DNA from: Methanosarcinaceae archaeon
GTDB taxonomy: Archaea > Halobacteriota > Methanosarcinia > Methanosarcinales > Methanosarcinaceae
NCBI GenBank assembly: GCA_028690255.1
Contig: JAQVBP010000088.1
Location: 5,901-12,150, forward strand
Direction of reading: 5' to 3'
DNA: 6,250 nucleotides
Part shown: positions 1-5,363 of the stretch, one piece after another
How positions within the stretch are numbered: the first letter of the stretch is position 1
How the letters are laid out: each line of letters opens with the position of its first letter
The notes under the pieces: model-generated
Seen by the model: only the letters and a program-made list of their open reading frames with translations
The model's database searches: none
Told to the model about the DNA's origin: nothing
Made by a program: the position numbers and the translations under genes

Positions 1-52
1 ATTTTCCACGATAATTTTCCACGATAATTTTCCACGATAATTTTCCACGAAA
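1..52. repeat. 13-bp tandem repeat, 4 copies, runs off left edge
   Basis: The unit attttccacgata is repeated head to tail at 1-13, 14-26 and 27-39. A fourth copy at 40-52 differs at one base near its end (gaaa instead of gata). The array starts at the first base of the window, so the total copy number is unknown. The copies are almost identical, which indicates recent expansion. It sits in non-coding DNA about 150 bp upstream of the next gene. There are no spacers, so it is a minisatellite-like array and not a CRISPR. Confidence 0.9.
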
Positions 53-120
53 CGCTCCATATTTCATATTTCACCAACAGGTAATCTATACATTCATCTT
101 TTTTGGCAGGAGGGACCCCC

Positions 121-186
121 ATGCTCAACGATTTCTTCTGTATGAAACTGGAAGGGAGGGGGAGTTCACTATATATACAGGCCTGA
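121..186 (+). CDS. Possible 21-aa small ORF with strong ribosome binding site
   Basis: An ATG at 121 opens 21 codons ending at TGA 184-186. It is preceded by aggaggg (108-114) with 6 nt spacing, the best Shine-Dalgarno in the window. The peptide starts MLNDFFCMKLEG and matches nothing I recognise. It is in the same frame as the methyltransferase gene, whose ATG lies 15 nt after this stop and has no Shine-Dalgarno of its own. It could be a leader peptide that couples translation, an independent small protein, or chance. The TATA-like box at 169-178 lies inside it, so not every transcript of the next gene need contain it. Coding is unproven. Confidence 0.3.
   Translation: MLNDFFCMKLEGRGSSLYIQA
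169..178 (+). promoter_or_regulatory. TATA-like box before the S4/methyltransferase gene
   Basis: The stretch ctatatatac is an archaeal TATA-like box. In archaea transcription starts about 25 nt downstream of the box centre, which predicts a start near 198-200. The ATG is at 202. The transcript would therefore be leaderless or nearly so, which fits the absence of a Shine-Dalgarno directly before that ATG. The position of the start is inferred, not observed. Confidence 0.5.
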
Positions 187-201
187 AAATACTATTGCCT
201 C

Positions 202-876
202 ATGAGACTGGATGCATATCTTGTAGATATGGGCTATTTCAAGTCCCGGGGTCGGGCAAAGGCTGCCGTCCTTTCAGGAAGCGTAAAGATAAACGGCACT
301 ACAGTAAAAAAGGTTTCAAAAGACGTGTCTTCACTTGACGAAATCGAGGTTCTGGAAGGTCTGGACATGCCCATGGGCTATTTCAAACTAAAAAGGATCC
401 AGGAAGAAAGCGGGATCTTAAAGCCCGGGGACCGGGTGCTTGATCTCGGCTCAAGCGCCGGAGGTTTCCTGACCTTTGCCTCGGAAATCGTGGGTCATAT
501 AAAAGGAATCGAGTTCAGCCGGGAATTCCGGAGTGAACTGGGAAAAATCGCTTACGAAAAGGATAATGTCGATATCATGTTCGGGAACGTCTTTTCCGTG
601 CCCCTGAAAGAGCTCTCCGGGGAGCCTGTGGACGTAATTCTCTCCGATGTGACGCTTGACCCTGCAGCTTCCATAAAGGTTCTTGAAAGGTTGCTTCCCC
701 TTTTAAAGGAAGGTGGAAAACTGCTTCAGGTAATCAAAATCCCCAAACGCAAAAACCCGAAACCCATCCTGAGCCAAATCGAAGCCCTGGGCCTCGAAAT
801 CCTGCAGGTAATCGAGTCCGAAAAACAGGAAATATACGTAATTGCCAGAAAACCGGTGGTAGAGCTCGAAGGGTAA
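202..876 (+). CDS. S4-domain / FtsJ-like RNA methyltransferase (TlyA-like)
   Basis: This 224-residue protein has an N-terminal S4 RNA-binding domain (about 1-52, with the typical opening MRLDAYLV and the turn KINGTTVKK), followed by a Rossmann-fold SAM-dependent methyltransferase domain. Motif I is VLDLGSSAGGF (79-89). VDVILSDVT (143-151) matches the acidic motif of the TlyA/FtsJ group. Lys62/64 before motif I, Asp149 and Lys179 are plausible counterparts of the catalytic lysines and aspartate of RrmJ-type 2'-O-methyltransferases. The architecture and length resemble bacterial TlyA (rRNA 2'-O-methyltransferase), although TlyA is somewhat longer. The likely role is RNA, probably rRNA, ribose methylation in the cytoplasm. 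The exact target is unknown in archaea. The start is set by the S4 opening and an in-frame TGA at 184. The next gene begins 19 nt downstream, suggesting an operon. Confidence 0.85.
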   Translation: MRLDAYLVDMGYFKSRGRAKAAVLSGSVKINGTTVKKVSKDVSSLDEIEVLEGLDMPMGYFKLKRIQEESGILKPGDRVLDLGSSAGGFLTFASEIVGHIKGIEFSREFRSELGKIAYEKDNVDIMFGNVFSVPLKELSGEPVDVILSDVTLDPAASIKVLERLLPLLKEGGKLLQVIKIPKRKNPKPILSQIEALGLEILQVIESEKQEIYVIARKPVVELEG

Positions 877-895
877 ATAAGGAGCATGAAAAACA

Positions 896-1513
896 GTGGT
901 GGAAATTATAGGCAGCGGAAAACCTGTCCGCCTCTTTGCCGCGGGCCTGCACGGAGATGAGTGGAGGGACACCTCCTGCATCCTGGAGGAAATCCGGGAT
1001 ACGGGGGAAAGCAAGGGAGAGGGAAGAGGAAAATCTCCGAAAACCGGGACTCTTGCGCTCCTGACTCTGGTCAGCAAAGGGGAATACATCTCAACCCTTG
1101 ATTCGCATTACTATCCGGGCCCGGGAAAAATCCTCCTTGAGGCCATTGAAAGGCTAAGACCCGATATTTACATTGAGCTGCACTCGTATTCAAAGGAAAA
1201 TTTTGAGAAACTTGCAGGAAAAGACCGGATCAGGAAAATCGGAGTCCCTGCCTTCAGCGTCCTGAAAGAGGGGGTGCTGATAGGTTCGGTTTCCCCTCAT
1301 ATAAGATGGAAATATTTTCCAAAAGAGGCCCTATGTCTCTCCTTTGAGGTTGAAAAAGGAAACCCGGCGTCAAAAGAGCTTGTTTCCCGATTCGTTAAGC
1401 TAATAGGAGAAATGGAATCCAGGGATGAGTTTATCGAATATTTGAAGGAAGAATTCCCGGAGCAGGCCAAAAAGGCCATTGAAGACTACAGGCATTTTTA
1501 TGGGGAACTATAA
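896..1513 (+). CDS. DUF2119-like protein, putative zinc-dependent hydrolase
   Basis: This 205-residue protein resembles the archaeal DUF2119 family, whose function is not established. GLHGDEW (18-23) supplies His19 and Glu22 in an HxxE arrangement, IELHSYS (93-99) supplies His96, and LSFEVEKG (148-155) supplies Glu151. This order (HxxE, then His, then Glu) is that of zinc carboxypeptidases and the succinylglutamate desuccinylase/aspartoacylase group, so a metal-dependent amide or ester hydrolase is inferred. Residues 36-50 are a Gly/Lys-rich insertion, probably a loop. No signal peptide is visible. The start is GTG at 896 or 899: in-frame stops at 878 and 887 exclude anything earlier, and ggag at 881-884 can serve as the ribosome site. 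An out-of-frame ATG at 886 gives only 25 codons. It is probably cotranscribed with the methyltransferase gene. Confidence 0.75.
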   Translation: MVEIIGSGKPVRLFAAGLHGDEWRDTSCILEEIRDTGESKGEGRGKSPKTGTLALLTLVSKGEYISTLDSHYYPGPGKILLEAIERLRPDIYIELHSYSKENFEKLAGKDRIRKIGVPAFSVLKEGVLIGSVSPHIRWKYFPKEALCLSFEVEKGNPASKELVSRFVKLIGEMESRDEFIEYLKEEFPEQAKKAIEDYRHFYGEL

Positions 1514-1533
1514 GCTCGAATTTTAGAGGAAAA

Positions 1534-1543
1534 TTTTATTTTT
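1534..1543 (+). terminator. T-rich transcription terminator after the two-gene operon
   Basis: The run ttttattttt begins 20 nt after the TAA of the DUF2119-like gene and is followed by a convergent tRNA gene. Oligo-T tracts are enough to terminate archaeal RNA polymerase. No strong GC hairpin precedes it. Confidence 0.5.
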
Positions 1544-1599
1544 CAGGGAGGAAGTACAGAGGCGGTTCCACAAAACCCGGCCTTTTCAAGAATGATGTG

Positions 1600-1622
1600 A
1601 AAACAAAACAGAATAATAAATT
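1600..1622 (-). terminator. Oligo-T terminator of the tRNA-Leu gene
   Basis: On the minus strand, just past the tRNA 3' end, the sequence is rich in T and contains TTTTGTTTT (complement of 1600-1608). This is a typical archaeal intrinsic terminator. The DNA between it and the operon terminator (1544-1599) holds no recognisable feature. Confidence 0.5.
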
Positions 1623-1624
1623 AG

Positions 1625-1707
1625 TGCGAGGGAAGGGAGTCGAACCCTTGAACCCCTGCGGGAATGGATCTTGAGCCCATCGCCTTTAACCACTCGGCAA
1701 CCCTCGC
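1625..1707 (-). tRNA. tRNA-Leu, anticodon CAA
   Basis: The complementary strand folds into a complete 83-nt class II tRNA. It has a 7-bp acceptor stem (GCGAGGG with CCCTCGC), a D arm containing GAGTGGTTAAAGGC, and an anticodon stem ATGGG/TCCAT with loop CTCAAGA. The anticodon is CAA at 1673-1671, reading UUG leucine codons. A 14-nt variable arm carries the CCC/GGG stem, the T arm is AAGGG-TTCGACT-CCCTT, and the discriminator is A, as expected for leucine. The 3' CCA is not encoded, so tRNA nucleotidyltransferase must add it. No intron is present. Confidence 0.97.
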
Positions 1708-1726
1708 ACAATTGATTTTAGATTCT

Positions 1727-1743
1727 TGTCTAAATATTAGACA
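1727..1743 (-). promoter_or_regulatory. TATA-like box of tRNA-Leu inside a perfect palindrome
   Basis: Read on the minus strand, CTAATATTTAG (1730-1740) is a TATA-like sequence centred about 27 nt upstream of the first tRNA base, the spacing expected of an archaeal promoter. It lies within a perfect inverted repeat, TGTCTAA-ATA-TTAGACA (1727-1743, 7-bp arms). The symmetry could reflect a protein-binding site overlapping the promoter or could be chance. Confidence 0.5.
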
Positions 1744-1832
1744 GTCTTCTTAATTATATCCTGAGTCTACCAACGTTGACCGTTTGTTTACTCCTGTCCT
1801 GAGGACTAACAATAAGGTAACGGCAGAACTAG

Positions 1833-1841
1833 CATATAAAA
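1833..1841 (+). promoter_or_regulatory. TATA-like box before the DUF1670-like remnant
   Basis: The stretch catataaaa is centred about 30 nt before the ATG at 1867. Transcription would start near 1862, again with almost no leader. The promoter seems to have outlived its gene. The rest of the interval 1744-1832 shows only a short palindrome, gtcctgaggac (1796-1806). Confidence 0.45.
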
Positions 1842-1866
1842 CTAATCCTGTCAACAGTAGTTTCGA

Positions 1867-2360
1867 ATGGCCTTGGTTCCGAAAGGAAAATACTCCCATC
1901 TGACCAATTATTTACCTACTCTTGTCATCAAAACATTATTGGTGGCGCTAATGTTCGTGAAAATCCCAAAAGAATACCTTTCAACCTTTAATCGTCAATT
2001 ACAGACACAGCTTTACAACGAGCTCATGCATGACTATTCATTCCCTCGTGCAGTCTGCCGATCATTATCTGAGCTTTTCATTTTTTATTTTGACCTATAC
2101 TTCAGCAGCCCGCATAAGGAAGGACAGATCGTCTTCCATGCGGTTTCCAAGGATGTTCCTCCAGGTGTACCAGTTACGAAATGAATCTGGTTCCCGTCAA
2201 AATCACCATCTATGACCCTGTTGACTGTACAGTTAAGGATCAGCAGGAGCTGCTGCATAAACGAATCACGCGCATAAGTAACGAAGCTTACACTCAGGGC
2301 GCTTTACTTACCCAGGCGGATTTAGCAATCCTTCTTGGAGAGAGCACAAAGACAATAATG
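1867..2360 (+). pseudogene. DUF1670-like gene, frameshifted and 3'-truncated
   Basis: Two reading frames together resemble the DUF1670 family known mainly from Methanosarcina and relatives, of unknown function. The first (1867-2184) ends in GVPVTK. The second continues from 2181 with NLVPVKITIYDPVD, followed by the helix-turn-helix-like part RISNEAYTQGALLTQADLAI and LLGESTKTI. The frames meet at an ATGA overlap, so a small indel near 2178-2184 explains the break. Homology appears to end near 2357, where the DNA switches to a transposase fragment on the other strand. The expected C-terminal part of the family is missing. The alternative of two overlapping small genes joined by coupling seems less likely because the conserved block spans the break. 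The family call is from memory. Confidence 0.6.
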
Positions 2361-2596
2361 TCGGCTGACGGTATTTTAGATAGAGTGGATTTAAGCTTAA
2401 GATCGTTATTTGCAGATTCAAGTGAATTATTTACAGATGTTGCGGCATGTAGTAATACAGTAAAAACATCATTATAAGAGTATTTTGCACCCTTTGGTAA
2501 ATTAACTATACGATAGTTGCTAAACATTTCAGATGCTACAGCCATCAAACTGACTGTGGCTAAGGACTCAATGGAATTTTCTTTTTGATTTGTCAT
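2361..2596 (-). pseudogene. Transposase N-terminal fragment (insertion sequence remnant)
   Basis: On the minus strand an ORF starts at ATG 2596, directly after an in-frame TGA, and reads MTNQKENSIESLATVSLM. It continues through NYRIVNLPKGAKYSYNDVF and NNSLESANNDLKLK to KIPSAD. This resembles the N-terminal region of DDE transposases found in Methanosarcina insertion sequences; I cannot assign the family with certainty. After about 78 residues the similarity stops near 2361. The remaining frame down to 2294 is just the antisense of the DUF1670-like gene. The catalytic domain is absent, so the fragment cannot transpose. No terminal inverted repeat was found in 2597-2700. Confidence 0.6.
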
Positions 2597-2711
2597 TCAG
2601 AAGAGATTCCATTGTCCTACAAAAAACTCTTTTTAGTGCGATTCCAATCTTTTTGGAGATGGTACCATACTTTTTGAGAAGTAGCTCGAACTTATGTAAT
2701 AATTATACTTT

Positions 2712-2741
2712 CGGAACTAAACTTAATCGGAACTACTTAAT
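2712..2741 (+). repeat. Two adjacent direct repeats next to the promoter
   Basis: cggaactaaacttaat (2712-2727) is followed immediately by cggaactacttaat (2728-2741). The two are identical except for two extra A bases in the first. They end about 13 bp before the TATA box, where archaeal regulators commonly bind. The stretch 2597-2711 to the left has no gene, only a short palindrome atggtaccat (2660-2669). Confidence 0.7.
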
Positions 2742-2753
2742 TTACATATAATT

Positions 2754-2766
2754 AAATATATAAAAA
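2754..2766 (+). promoter_or_regulatory. TATA box of the hydantoinase-family gene
   Basis: The stretch aaatatataaaaa is a very good archaeal TATA box. It predicts a start near 2785-2790 and hence an untranslated leader of roughly 145-150 nt before ATG 2935. Long leaders are common in Methanosarcina. No other convincing TATA box lies nearer the gene. Confidence 0.6.
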
Positions 2767-2830
2767 CCATTATTTCACTAAGAGGGCTTTATCCCAAACC
2801 CGTAATTATTTCCTGAAAACACATTTAAAA

Positions 2831-2923
2831 CCCTGCATAGTACCCACCAGCAGGGCATAACGGAAAAGGCATCCTCGAAAAACTGTAAAAAAACTGCATC
2901 AAGAGGACTGCAGGAATAAGGAG
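2831..2923 (+). promoter_or_regulatory. Leader hairpins and ribosome binding site of the hydantoinase-family gene
   Basis: The leader contains an inverted repeat ccctgc (2831-2836) / gcaggg (2850-2855). A second, ctgca (2894-2898) / tgcag (2909-2913), lies just before the Shine-Dalgarno aaggag (2918-2923), which is 11 nt from the ATG. The second hairpin is short and weak by itself. The arms share the core ctgca/tgcag, so cross-pairing between the two hairpins is possible. A regulatory role is only suggested. Confidence 0.35.
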
Positions 2924-2934
2924 TGTATTAAAAA

Positions 2935-4884
2935 ATGGAATACAGTTTGGGCATCGATGCGGGTGGAACCTACACCGACGCCGTTTTAATCAGGAATTCC
3001 GACGGAAAAATTGAAAAATCAAACAAGGCGCTTACCACCTACCCGGACCTTCTGGAAGGGATCATGAATTCTATGGACGGGCTTGACTCCGAGAAACTGA
3101 AGCAGGTCAAGCTCGTTTCGGTCTCAACGACCCTTGCCACCAACACAATCCTTGAAAAGACCGGCTTTCCGGTAGGGCTGGTCTTTGTGGGGGACTATGA
3201 AATCCCCAGGGACTGCCCGATAAGGTACTATACAATGGTAAAAGGCGGGCATGACTCCCACGGAAACGAAGTAGAGGGCCTTGACCTTGATACTGTTCGG
3301 GAATTCGTACTCGGCTTAAAAGACAGAGTCTCGGCCTTTGCGGTCTCTTCCTACTTCAGTGTCCGGAACCCGGAGCACGAGCTCAGGGTAAAGGAGCTTA
3401 TTCAGGAACTAACAGGGCTTCCCGTGGTTTGCGGAAACGAACTGGCCAGGGCCCTCGGGGCTTACGAGAGAGGAGTCACCGCCTACTTAAACGCCCAGCT
3501 CCTCCCGATTACCGAACGCTTCCTGCACACGGTCGTATCCGAAATCAAAAGGAGAGGCATCGATTCCAGGGTCGCCATGCTCCGCTGTGACGGTTCGGTT
3601 GTAAGCCTCGAAGAAGCCATGAAAAAACCCATCGAATCCGTATTCTCGGGGCCTGCCGCAAGCCTGCTCGGGGCCTCTTATCTTTCCGGAAAAGAAACCT
3701 GTGCGGTAATTGACGTCGGGGGAACAAGCACGGACGTCTCTTTGATTTATAACGGGCTTCCCTACCTGAGCGAGACCGGGGCCGTTGTCGGGGGCTGGCA
3801 GACCAAGGTCAAGGCACTTCGGATGGAGACCTCGGCCATGGGCGGGGACAGCCATATCTGGACCCAGGGCAGCAAGACCAATGTCGGGCCCAGAAGGGTT
3901 GTGCCCCTCTGCAGGGCAGCTGTCCTTTACCCCTCATTCATGAAAAGCCTGAGTAAACGCTGGATTCCGGACAGGCTTAAGCTCAACGAGCACATCCAGG
4001 CAACAAAATTCTTTGTCAGGACAAAGCAGGAAGCAATCGAGCTTACCGTTGAGGAGAAAGAACTCCTTGAGCTCCTGGGTGACGAGCCTCTTTCCTTAAA
4101 CGAGGTCTACTGGGACAGGAACATCCTGCCGTCCCGGAGGGTCATGGACTCCCTGATACAGAAGCGGCTGGTCCAGGCGATAGGTTTTACGCCGACGGAT
4201 GCCCTGCACGTGCTCGGGGAATACACGGAATGGGATTCCGAAGCCTCGGTTATCGGGGCGACGCTTCTTGCCAACTACGTGGGGATGGACAAGTACGAGT
4301 TCTGTACGAACGTAAAGAGGCTCTTTGCAAAGAACATGGCCAAAGACCTCATCGCCTTCCTGATGGAAGGGGTGGACAAAAAAGAAATCGAAAAGGTGCT
4401 TGAAGGCAATTTCTTCTCCCGCTTCAAAGTCGATGTGCCGGTCGTGCTCCTCGGAGGCCCGGTGCGGGCCTACCTGGAAGAACTGAAGGCCCTTATAGAT
4501 GCAGAAATCCTGCTTCCCGAGTACTCGGATGTCGGAAATGCTGTAGGGGCCCTTGTGGGAAAAGGTATCAAGCGGGTTGAGATCACCATAAGGGGTGTTT
4601 ACAGTGAGTCGAAGTATAACCTCCGGACAAAGGCAGTGGTGGTTTATACCCCTATAGGGAGGAGGACCTTCCTCTCCATGTCGGAGGCCGTTGAGTACGC
4701 CGAGGAGTTCGGCAGGAAAATGGTCCTGGACTACATGGCAGAGTCCGGGCTTTCCGAAGCCCAGGTTTCTATCAATTTCCAGAAGAAGGAAATCAGGGCC
4801 CATGAAGGGGGGCTCCCTATCGAGACCACCCTGATTTTCGAAGGGGTCTCGAAATCTGACGTCTACGAAAAAGCAATAGCCTAA
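2935..4884 (+). CDS. Hydantoinase/oxoprolinase-family protein (HyuA-like ASKHA ATPase)
   Basis: This 649-residue protein has the N-terminal hydantoinase A fold: GIDAGGTYTD (6-15) is the phosphate-1 loop of the actin/sugar-kinase ATPase superfamily, followed by VSTTLATNTILE (63-74). The main domain contains VFSGPAASLLGA (236-247), a second phosphate-binding motif VIDVGGTSTDVS (258-269), and METSAMGGDSHIW (297-309). GFTPTDALHVLG (417-428) is typical of the family. Known members open cyclic amides such as hydantoins or 5-oxoproline with ATP. The substrate here is unknown. Residues about 370-415 look like a winged-helix module. The usual partner HyuB is not adjacent. Most HyuA proteins are slightly longer, and the GGGS segment of classical members is replaced by GGDSH, so a distinct archaeal subfamily is likely. 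The start is fixed by a Shine-Dalgarno at 2918-2923. Confidence 0.85.
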   Translation: MEYSLGIDAGGTYTDAVLIRNSDGKIEKSNKALTTYPDLLEGIMNSMDGLDSEKLKQVKLVSVSTTLATNTILEKTGFPVGLVFVGDYEIPRDCPIRYYTMVKGGHDSHGNEVEGLDLDTVREFVLGLKDRVSAFAVSSYFSVRNPEHELRVKELIQELTGLPVVCGNELARALGAYERGVTAYLNAQLLPITERFLHTVVSEIKRRGIDSRVAMLRCDGSVVSLEEAMKKPIESVFSGPAASLLGASYLSGKETCAVIDVGGTSTDVSLIYNGLPYLSETGAVVGGWQTKVKALRMETSAMGGDSHIWTQGSKTNVGPRRVVPLCRAAVLYPSFMKSLSKRWIPDRLKLNEHIQATKFFVRTKQEAIELTVEEKELLELLGDEPLSLNEVYWDRNILPSRRVMDSLIQKRLVQAIGFTPTDALHVLGEYTEWDSEASVIGATLLANYVGMDKYEFCTNVKRLFAKNMAKDLIAFLMEGVDKKEIEKVLEGNFFSRFKVDVPVVLLGGPVRAYLEELKALIDAEILLPEYSDVGNAVGALVGKGIKRVEITIRGVYSESKYNLRTKAVVVYTPIGRRTFLSMSEAVEYAEEFGRKMVLDYMAESGLSEAQVSINFQKKEIRAHEGGLPIETTLIFEGVSKSDVYEKAIA

Positions 4885-4897
4885 GGCACTTTCGCGT

Positions 4898-4932
4898 AAG
4901 GGGGGGAGAAAAACAATGGTTTATCCCCCCTT
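4898..4932 (+). terminator. G-run/C-run hairpin after the hydantoinase-family gene
   Basis: gggggga (4901-4907) pairs with tcccccc (4924-4930), and flanking aa/tt (4898-4899, 4931-4932) can extend the stem when one G is looped out. Inside, aaac/gttt can also pair. A second small hairpin, ccccg-aatgc-cgggg, follows at 4940-4954. The structure begins 14 nt after the TAA. No T tract follows, so termination is uncertain. It may instead protect the mRNA 3' end or control the small ORF that starts inside it. Confidence 0.4.
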
Positions 4933-5059
4933 GAGGAAACCCCGAATGCCGGGGAACGGCTGGCTGAAAATGAGGATTAAGGGATTTCGGCTTCTTATTC
5001 TCGTTCCCTTACCGGATTTAAAGTGTATTCTATTTCCCTTCCGCATCCCCAGAAAATAA
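4916..5059 (+). CDS. Possible 47-aa basic small protein
   Basis: An ORF of 47 codons starts at ATG 4916, 31 nt after the hydantoinase-family gene, and ends at TAA 5057-5059. The purine run gggggggag (4900-4908) lies 7 nt upstream and could act as a Shine-Dalgarno. The product begins MVYPPLRKPRMPGNGW, has at least eleven Arg/Lys residues, and contains a hydrophobic stretch FRLLILVPLPDLKCILFPF (24-42). I recognise no family. Its start codon sits in the loop of the 4898-4932 hairpin, so folding would hide the ribosome site. It could be a real downstream member of the operon or a chance ORF in a structured region. Confidence 0.3.
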   Translation: MVYPPLRKPRMPGNGWLKMRIKGFRLLILVPLPDLKCILFPFRIPRK

Positions 5060-5077
5060 AAAAATGGCTTCGAAAGC

Positions 5078-5093
5078 AAAAAGATAAAATACT
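5078..5093 (+). promoter_or_regulatory. Candidate TATA box for pdaD
   Basis: The stretch aaaaagataaaatact is AT-rich and TATA-like, preceded by the purine-rich cgaaagc that could act as a BRE. Transcription would start near 5112, giving a leader of about 250 nt. A second AT-rich stretch at 5341-5353 is too close to the ATG to act as its promoter. Confidence 0.4.
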
Positions 5094-5138
5094 GAAACAT
5101 TAATCAAGAGGAATCTATTTCGAAACGGCAGAATGATC

Positions 5139-5260
5139 TCCGGCCACTCGCAGGATGCAGGCTCTAATGTGCCGGAAAGTCGGGAACCAGGTAAATCGGC
5201 ATGGATCTAAATTATTTCCATTCAGGCATTTGCGTCTTGCACCTGGGAACGGGGCCCCAG
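5139..5260 (+). promoter_or_regulatory. Structured leader upstream of pdaD
   Basis: Three inverted repeats can be read here. tccggc (5139-5144) pairs with gccgga (5171-5176), and ac/gt extends this past a bulged C. ccaggt (5187-5192) pairs with acctgg (5241-5246). ctggg (5243-5247) pairs with cccag (5256-5260). The last two share bases 5243-5246 and cannot form together. No known riboswitch class was recognised. This DNA has no convincing ORF; a 25-aa frame at 5133-5210 lacks a ribosome site. Confidence 0.35.
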
Positions 5261-5363
5261 AACCATTGCTGCCTCCGGTCCCGATCGAGAAGAGGAGATA
5301 AATGTAGAAGAGCCTGTTATCGGATAGAAAAATTACAATTACAAATAATATAAAGGAAAGAAC

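Noticed and set aside
1..52. CRISPR array
   Set aside because: The repeats are 13 bp and contiguous, without spacers, and no cas gene is present.
703..1089. Minus-strand ORF of 128 codons across the methyltransferase/DUF2119 junction
   Set aside because: It is antisense to two genes with clear family motifs and its product is Pro/Arg/Ser-rich without a recognisable domain.
2181..2477. Intact 98-codon gene on the plus strand
   Set aside because: Its first part continues the DUF1670-like protein of the preceding frame, and its last 40 residues are the antisense of the transposase fragment, so it is a chimera created by the junction.
3487..3855. Minus-strand ORF of 122 codons inside the hydantoinase-family gene
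   Set aside because: It is antisense to the conserved GPAAS and VGGTSTD region and has no ribosome site or family match.
4096..4803. Minus-strand ORF of 235 codons inside the hydantoinase-family gene
   Set aside because: The plus-strand frame has intact ATPase and family motifs throughout. The antisense product shows the biased composition of a shadow frame.
5133..5210. 25-aa ORF in the pdaD leader
   Set aside because: No Shine-Dalgarno lies at a proper distance, and it coincides with inverted repeats that better explain the region.
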